Part shown: positions 59,387-64,000 of the stretch, piece after piece
Position numbering within the stretch: position 1 is the stretch's first letter
Layout: every line of letters starts with the position of its first letter
Source: Micromonospora luteifusca
GTDB lineage: Bacteria; Actinomycetota; Actinomycetes; Mycobacteriales; Micromonosporaceae
Assembly: GCF_016907275.1 (NCBI RefSeq)
Contig: NZ_JAFBBP010000001.1
Coordinates: forward strand, 124,001 to 188,000
Direction: 5' to 3'
Length of the DNA: 64,000 nucleotides
Notes under the pieces: model-generated
Database searches by the model: none
What the model saw: only the letters and a program-made list of their open reading frames with translations
What the model was told of the DNA's origin: nothing
Position numbers and translations under genes: made by a program

Positions 59387-60432
59387 TCCGCCACCTCCTT
59401 CAGCACGGCGGCCAGCAACCCGACGGTCACCGGCCAGTCGGTCAGGGTGTCGCGCCGGGCGAGGGCAGCATGCCGCAGCCGGTCCCGCAGCGCGTCGTCG
59501 CCCAGCCACCAGCTCAGCGCGCCGGCCAGTGCGGCCGGGTCGTCCGGCGGGACGAGCAGCCCCGGCAGGTCACCGTCGGGGCTACGGCCGAGAGCCTCCG
59601 GTACGCCGCCCACCCGGGTGCCCAGCACCGGCAGGCCGCGGGCCAACGCCTCGGTGACGACCATGCCGTACGTCTCGCCCCGTGACGGCAGCACCAGCAG
59701 GTCGGCGGCGGCGTACGCGGAGTCCAGCGCCGCACCGGTCAGCGGGCCGGCCAACCGGACCCGATCGGCGAGGCCCGCACCGGCAAGCTGGTCGCGCAGC
59801 CGGCGCACCAGCTCGGGCTCCCGGTTCAGCGTGCCGACGCAGACCAGCGTCCAGGGCGCCTCGGCCAGGACGGTCAGGGCGTCGACCAGCACGTCGTGAC
59901 CCTTGTGGCGGGTGACCGCGGCGACGCAGAGCAGTCGGCCGCCGGTGGCCGAGCTGGGGGGCACCGGTGGTGCCGGCGTCACCCCCGGCGGCGCGACCCG
60001 GATCCGGTCGGCGGGCAGTGGATGGCGCAGCAGCAGGCGGCGGCGGGTCCACTCGCTGGTGGTGACGACGGCCCGGGCGGTGGCGAGGGCTCGGGCCTCG
60101 GCCTCGTCGTCCAGGGGCATGTGCACCAGGACGACCAGCCGCAACCGGCGGGCGTGCGGGGCGAGCAGGTCCGGCACGGTCGAGGCGATCAGACCGTCGA
60201 GCAGCACCACGGCGTCGTCGGGCGCGGCGGCGAGCACCTCGGCCAGCGTCGCCCGCTCGGCCGGCGCGGGGTGCGGCCACGCGCCGGGCACCGCGTGCTC
60301 GTGCACCGCCCAGCCGCATTCGGCGAGCCCCGCGCAGATCCGCCGGTCATAGGTGTTGCCGCCGCTGGGCGTTGCCGGGTCGTCGATGTCACCGGGCAGG
60401 ACGACGTGCACCGCCCGGCCCGCATCGATCAC
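59383..60432 (-). CDS. glycosyltransferase family 4
   Basis: 349 aa from GTG overlapping the PTPS-like gene stop (GTGA). GT-B fold: acceptor side [20 protein letters not shown], donor side [20 protein letters not shown] (about residue 168) and the nucleotide-sugar motif [20 protein letters not shown] (about 250). Soluble or peripheral. The central sugar-adding step of the cluster. Confidence 0.92.
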   Translation of the reverse strand: MIDAGRAVHVVLPGDIDDPATPSGGNTYDRRICAGLAECGWAVHEHAVPGAWPHPAPAERATLAEVLAAAPDDAVVLLDGLIASTVPDLLAPHARRLRLVVLVHMPLDDEAEARALATARAVVTTSEWTRRRLLLRHPLPADRIRVAPPGVTPAPPVPPSSATGGRLLCVAAVTRHKGHDVLVDALTVLAEAPWTLVCVGTLNREPELVRRLRDQLAGAGLADRVRLAGPLTGAALDSAYAAADLLVLPSRGETYGMVVTEALARGLPVLGTRVGGVPEALGRSPDGDLPGLLVPPDDPAALAGALSWWLGDDALRDRLRHAALARRDTLTDWPVTVGLLAAVLKEVAE

Positions 60433-60833
60433 AGCGACCGCTCGTAGCTGGCCCAGGCGACGTGCGACTCGTGCAGGGTGACGGTGATGCCGGCCAGCTC
60501 GCGTGCGCCGGCGCCCAACCCGCCGGCGTGTACGCGCTCCGCCAACCGGTCCGCAACCGTGCGGGCCAGCACCTCGGTGGTGGTGTTCACCCCGGCGAAG
60601 GCCGGCTCGTCGTCGAGGTTGCGGTACGTCAGCTCGGCCAGCACGGCCCGCAGCTGCTCGGTGGCCAGGCCGATGTCGACAACGATGCCGTCGGCGTCCA
60701 GGTCGGCACGACGGAACGTCGCGTCCACCACGAACGTCGCCCCGTGCAGGCGTTGGGCCGGGCCGAACACCTCGCCCCGGAAACTGTGGGCGATCATCAT
60801 GTGATCCCGAACGGTCACGCTGAACACGGTCAC
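60429..60833 (-). CDS. 6-pyruvoyl-tetrahydropterin synthase / QueD-like protein
   Basis: 134 aa from GTG overlapping the dehydrogenase stop (GTGA). The T-fold is recognisable ([43 protein letters not shown] with the substrate-binding Glu). The zinc site is changed: His16 and His30 are kept, but HGHxx reads LHGAT (Ala32), and the usual catalytic Cys before it is absent. His11 might substitute as a ligand. It is therefore a divergent subfamily, not a standard QueD or PTPS. Confidence 0.85.
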   Translation of the reverse strand: MTVFSVTVRDHMMIAHSFRGEVFGPAQRLHGATFVVDATFRRADLDADGIVVDIGLATEQLRAVLAELTYRNLDDEPAFAGVNTTTEVLARTVADRLAERVHAGGLGAGARELAGITVTLHESHVAWASYERSL

Positions 60834-61813
60834 TCCCCGTCGTCGTAGGTGATGAGGTGGCAGAGCGCGGACAGGTCCCCCGCGCTCAGTCTGGCAAGCA
60901 CGTCAGGCAACTCCGCGAACCGGGACGCACCGGTGATCAACGCGTCGAAGGCCGGATCGTCGAGCAGATCCAGGGCGAGCGCCAGCCGGTCGGTGTAACT
61001 GCGCCGCCCCCGCCGGGCGGGTGCGACCATGCCGACCTGACTACTGCGGACGGTGAGTCGACCGGAGTGGAACGCCCCGCCCAGCGACACCTGCACCGGG
61101 CGGTCGCCGTACCAGCTCAGCTCGACGACCGTGCCCTCCGGTGCGAGCAGGTCCAGCGAGCTTTGCAGGCCGGCACCGGTGGCGCTGGCGTGCACGACCA
61201 GGTCCCGGTCGCCGGTCGCGTCGGCTGGTTGGGCGAACTCGACGCCGAGCGCGCCGGCCACCCCGGCCCGGCGGGCGTCGGTGTCGACCAGCTCGACCTC
61301 GACGCCGGGGAACCGGGCGAGCAGCGCCGCGACGCAGCAGCCCACCATGCCCGCGCCGACCACGCTGACCCGGTCGCCGACCAACGGCGCGGCGTCCCAC
61401 AGCGCGTTGACCGCGGTCTCCACCGTGCCGGCGAGGACCGCCCGGGCCGGTGGCACCCCGTCGGGCACCGGCACCACGGCGGTGGCCGGCACGACGTACG
61501 CGCTCTGGTGCGGGTGCAGGCAGAACACCGTGCGCCCGAGCAGCTCCGGCGGGCCCTGCTCGACCACGCCGACGCTGAGGTAGCCGTACTTCACCGGGCC
61601 GGGGAAGTCACCCTCCTGAAACGGCGCGCGCATCGCGGCGTGCTGGTCGGCAGGCACCCGACCGGCGAAGACCAGCGTTTCGGTGCCCCGGCTGACCCCG
61701 GAATAGCGGGTACGGACCAGCACCTCGTCGGGCCCCGGCGTCGGCAGCGACACCGGCCGGATCTCCGCCGCGCCGGGCTCGCGCACCCAGCAGGCGTACG
61801 CCTCGCGGATCAC
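60830..61813 (-). CDS. MDR-family (zinc-type alcohol dehydrogenase-like) oxidoreductase
   Basis: 327 aa from GTG ([14 protein letters not shown]); a GTG five codons upstream with GGAG is an alternative. Medium-chain dehydrogenase with GroES-like N-terminal domain ([12 protein letters not shown]) and NAD(P) motif [14 protein letters not shown] (about residue 185). The Cys-rich structural zinc loop is missing, and the catalytic zinc Cys after the first sheet is replaced by Ser. First gene of the seven-gene minus-strand run. Confidence 0.9.
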   Translation of the reverse strand: MIREAYACWVREPGAAEIRPVSLPTPGPDEVLVRTRYSGVSRGTETLVFAGRVPADQHAAMRAPFQEGDFPGPVKYGYLSVGVVEQGPPELLGRTVFCLHPHQSAYVVPATAVVPVPDGVPPARAVLAGTVETAVNALWDAAPLVGDRVSVVGAGMVGCCVAALLARFPGVEVELVDTDARRAGVAGALGVEFAQPADATGDRDLVVHASATGAGLQSSLDLLAPEGTVVELSWYGDRPVQVSLGGAFHSGRLTVRSSQVGMVAPARRGRRSYTDRLALALDLLDDPAFDALITGASRFAELPDVLARLSAGDLSALCHLITYDDGE

Positions 61814-61861
61814 CGTCGCGCACCTCACCTTTGCTCCGGGCCGAACCGAACGGCCGCCGTT

Positions 61862-61900
61862 TCCGTGTTCCCTGTCGGGGTCGTCGATCATAAACACGGA
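61862..61900. promoter_or_regulatory. inverted repeat overlapping the ribosome site of the CDP-alcohol gene
   Basis: TCCGTGTT (61862-61869) and AACACGGA (61893-61900) are perfect 8-bp arms in the divergent region; the right arm merges with the CGGAGG ribosome site. It could be an operator for both directions or a hairpin hiding the ribosome site. Confidence 0.35.
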
Positions 61901-61906
61901 GGTACG

Positions 61907-62692
61907 GTGCCCACAGTTCGAAGTGGTCCGAGGATCGGGCTGACCGCGCAACTGGGCGTGCTGGCCGCGCTGGCCGTCACGGTGGGGCTGAGCCCGGCGG
62001 GTTGGCTGGTCGGGGTCGGCTACGGGGTGGTCACCTGCCTCGCGTTGAGCCAGGGTCTGCACCGGGCCGACGCGGCCCGGTTGGGCCCCGCCGACCGGGT
62101 GACACTGACCCGGGCGATCCTCGTCGGCGCGGTCACCGCGCTGGTGGTGGACTCGTTCGACCGGCCAGCGCCGGTTGGGCTGCTGGTCACGGTGAGCGCC
62201 GTGGCGTTGCTGCTGGACGCGGTGGACGGCCAGGTGGCCCGGCGTACCCGCACGGTCAGCGCGCTGGGAGCCCGCTTCGACATGGAGGTCGACGCGTTCC
62301 TCATCCTGGTGCTCAGTGTGTACGTCGCGCCGACCGCTGGTGCGTGGGTGCTGGTCATCGGTGGGATGCGGTACGCGTTCGTCGCGGCGATGGTGGTCCT
62401 GCCGTGGCTGGACGGGCCACTGCCGCCGCGCTACTGGCGCAAGGTGGTGGCCGCCGCGCAGGGAGTCCTGTTGGCGGTGGCCGCCGCGCGGGTGCTGCCC
62501 GAGCCGTGGACCACGCTGGTGCTGGTGGCGGCGCTCGCGATGCTCGTCGAGTCGTTCGGCCGCGACGTCGCGTGGCGGTGGCGACACCGTCCCGCCGTCG
62601 CGCCGGAACCCGTCACCGTGCCGCCTCGGCTGCCGGTGCGTGCGTTGGCGGCCAGTTCGGGCGGTAGCGTCCACTCCGACTGGAGGCCGTGA
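61907..62692 (+). CDS. CDP-alcohol phosphatidyltransferase family membrane protein
   Basis: 261 aa from GTG with GGAGG five bases upstream. The complete catalytic signature DG-x2-AR-x8-G-x3-D-x3-D is seen from VDGQVARR to FDMEVDAF (about residues 106-128). Six or so helices. It transfers a phospho-alcohol from a CDP-activated donor to an alcohol acceptor at the membrane. Coupled (TGATG) to the sulfatase-like gene and divergent from the pterin/GT cluster. Confidence 0.92.
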   Translation: MPTVRSGPRIGLTAQLGVLAALAVTVGLSPAGWLVGVGYGVVTCLALSQGLHRADAARLGPADRVTLTRAILVGAVTALVVDSFDRPAPVGLLVTVSAVALLLDAVDGQVARRTRTVSALGARFDMEVDAFLILVLSVYVAPTAGAWVLVIGGMRYAFVAAMVVLPWLDGPLPPRYWRKVVAAAQGVLLAVAAARVLPEPWTTLVLVAALAMLVESFGRDVAWRWRHRPAVAPEPVTVPPRLPVRALAASSGGSVHSDWRP

Positions 62693-64000
62693 TGACCGTT
62701 CCCACTCGGGTGCGCCGACTGGCCGGCCTGTTCCGCTCGCACCGCCCGGGGGTTGACGCGTCCCCGCGTACCCCCGGGGTTTCCGCTGCCCGGGCCCGGC
62801 GGACGGCGAGGGCGGTGGGCAGCGGGCTGGCCGCTCTCCTGGTGTTCGCCGTGTTGGTGGGCCCGGACCGGCTCGGCCTGCTGACACCCGGCGCGTTCCT
62901 GCGCATCCCGCTGGAGGGGTTGCTCGTCGCCGCGCTGCTGCTGGCCCTGCCGGCGCGACCCCGGCGCGTCGCGGTGACCGTGGTCGGTCCGCTGCTCGGC
63001 CTGTTGGCCATCGTGAAGCTCGCCGACCTGGGCTTCCGGACGGCCCTCGACCGGCCGTTCGACCTGGTGCTGGACTGGTTGCTGCTCGACGACGCGTACG
63101 GCTTCGTGCGGGACTCGGCCGGCCGGGCCGGCGCGGTCGGTGCGGCGGTGGGTGTCGTGCTGCTCGTCGGCGCGCTGCTGCTGACGCTGACGCTGGCACT
63201 GCGCCGGCTGGCGTCGCTGCTGGTCCGTCACGAACGTGCCGCGACCCGGGCGGTGGCCGCGCTGACCGTCGTCTGGGTGGCATGTGCCGTCGTCGGGGTG
63301 CGGGTCGTGCCGGGCGTGCCGGTGGCCGACACTCAGATCACCGCGCTGGTCGGCGCGCACGCCGCTCAGATGGACGAACGGCTGCGTGACCGGGAGGTGT
63401 TCACCGCCAAGATCGAGGCCGACCCGTTCCGCGAGGTGCCGGGTGACCAACTCCTGACCGGGCTGCGTCGCAAGGACGTCATCCTCGCCTTCGTGGAGAG
63501 CTACGGGCGCGACGCGGTGGAGGACCCGGAGTTGGCGCCGCAGGTCAATGCGGTGTTGGACGCCGGGACCGAGCGGCTGCGCGCGGCCGGTTACGAGGCC
63601 CGCAGCGGCTTCCTCACCTCCCCCACCTTCGGCGGCGGCAGCTGGTTGGCGCACGACACGTTGCTGTCGGGTCTGTGGACGGACAACGAGCAGCGGCACC
63701 GCAGGCTGCTGGCCAGCGACCGGCTCACCCTCAACGGTGCGTTCCGCCGGGCCGGCTGGCAGACCGTCGGGGTGCTGCCGGCCGCCACCCAGCCCTGGCC
63801 GGAGAAGGGCTTCTTCTCCTTCGACAGGTACTACGACGCCGAGGCCCTCGGCTATCGGGGGCCGAAGTTCAGTTACGCGCCGATGCCCGACCAGTACACG
63901 ATGCAGTTCTTCCAGCAACGGGTACGGGCCGACACGGACCGTCCGCTGATGGCGGAGATCCCACTGATCTCCAGCCACTCACCGTGGACGGCCGTGCCTC
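62692..64000 (+). CDS. LtaS/sulfatase-like membrane hydrolase or phospho-alcohol transferase (3' end outside window)
   Basis: About 436 residues visible. Several N-terminal helices (to about residue 205) precede an extracytoplasmic alkaline-phosphatase-superfamily domain: VILAFVESYGRDAVED (about residue 263, metal-binding Glu) and LTSPTFGGGSWLAHDTLLSG, where the Ser/Thr nucleophile is expected, then GFFSFDRYYD. The architecture resembles lipoteichoic-acid synthases and related phosphoglycerol transferases. The start ATG overlaps the CDP-alcohol gene stop. The remainder is cut by the window edge. Confidence 0.85.
   Translation, partial: MTVPTRVRRLAGLFRSHRPGVDASPRTPGVSAARARRTARAVGSGLAALLVFAVLVGPDRLGLLTPGAFLRIPLEGLLVAALLLALPARPRRVAVTVVGPLLGLLAIVKLADLGFRTALDRPFDLVLDWLLLDDAYGFVRDSAGRAGAVGAAVGVVLLVGALLLTLTLALRRLASLLVRHERAATRAVAALTVVWVACAVVGVRVVPGVPVADTQITALVGAHAAQMDERLRDREVFTAKIEADPFREVPGDQLLTGLRRKDVILAFVESYGRDAVEDPELAPQVNAVLDAGTERLRAAGYEARSGFLTSPTFGGGSWLAHDTLLSGLWTDNEQRHRRLLASDRLTLNGAFRRAGWQTVGVLPAATQPWPEKGFFSFDRYYDAEALGYRGPKFSYAPMPDQYTMQFFQQRVRADTDRPLMAEIPLISSHSPWTAVP

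Overview
The window is very GC-rich, with dense genes, many GTG starts, frequent 4-bp ATGA/GTGA stop-start overlaps and strong third-position GC. Together with a desferrioxamine locus, ECF41 sigma factor, LtrA-type membrane proteins and many secreted lipoproteins, this points to an actinomycete, most likely a Micromonospora or Salinispora relative (inference; no rRNA is present). I see no rRNA, tRNA, CRISPR array, phage or intact insertion sequence. It reads as ordinary chromosome with a few decayed genes and unusual palindromes.

Layout. 1-6909: a LacI-controlled locus of unknown substrate (DHDPS-like DUF993 lyase, Gfo/Idh/MocA dehydrogenase, NMT1/TauT-type ABC importer, cupin protein) with three LacI-type operators. 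6906-9814: small-molecule kinase, acetyltransferase, MFS exporter. 9940-12056: flavin oxidoreductase plus ECF41 sigma factor SigJ. 12065-15814: LysR/SDR and MarR/FMN-reductase divergons and a DUF1772 protein. 15850-25086: desferrioxamine operon desE-A-B-C-D under one iron box, divergent from an internally deleted FecCD permease that overlaps a penicillin acylase. 25156-28875: large secreted subtilase. 28992-30723: KDG kinase and KDPG aldolase. 30923-33539: tandem duplication of an LtrA gene with its promoter. 33550-42675: nucleosidase, a MacB-like efflux system with two HlyD-type adaptors, its two-component system and a Cys-paired lipoprotein. Three of these promoters share CTCYGAG direct repeats with an 11-bp period. 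42913-46763: Rieske lipoprotein, a membrane Hsp70 fused to a beta-propeller, and an acetyltransferase.

47088-56160 looks like one two-component regulon. It contains an OmpR-type regulator and kinase, a methyltransferase, two soluble glycosyltransferases, a polytopic membrane protein, a sugar-nucleotide epimerase with a zinc-ribbon insert, and a cytochrome b/molybdopterin oxidoreductase. A GTAAG direct repeat with 11-bp spacing sits in front of the regulator gene and in both divergent promoter regions. A methyltransferase pseudogene lies inside this region.

56127-64000 (running off the right edge) is the best candidate for an undescribed system. A seven-gene, largely overlapping minus-strand run encodes an MDR dehydrogenase, a PTPS/QueD-like protein with an altered zinc site, a GT4 glycosyltransferase, a methyltransferase, an LPG-synthase-type membrane protein, GTP cyclohydrolase II and a RibD-like reductase. 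It faces a plus-strand pair encoding a CDP-alcohol phosphatidyltransferase and an LtaS/sulfatase-like membrane hydrolase. Together they suggest a GTP-derived pyrimidine or pterin unit being glycosylated, methylated and coupled to a membrane or phospho-alcohol carrier (inference).
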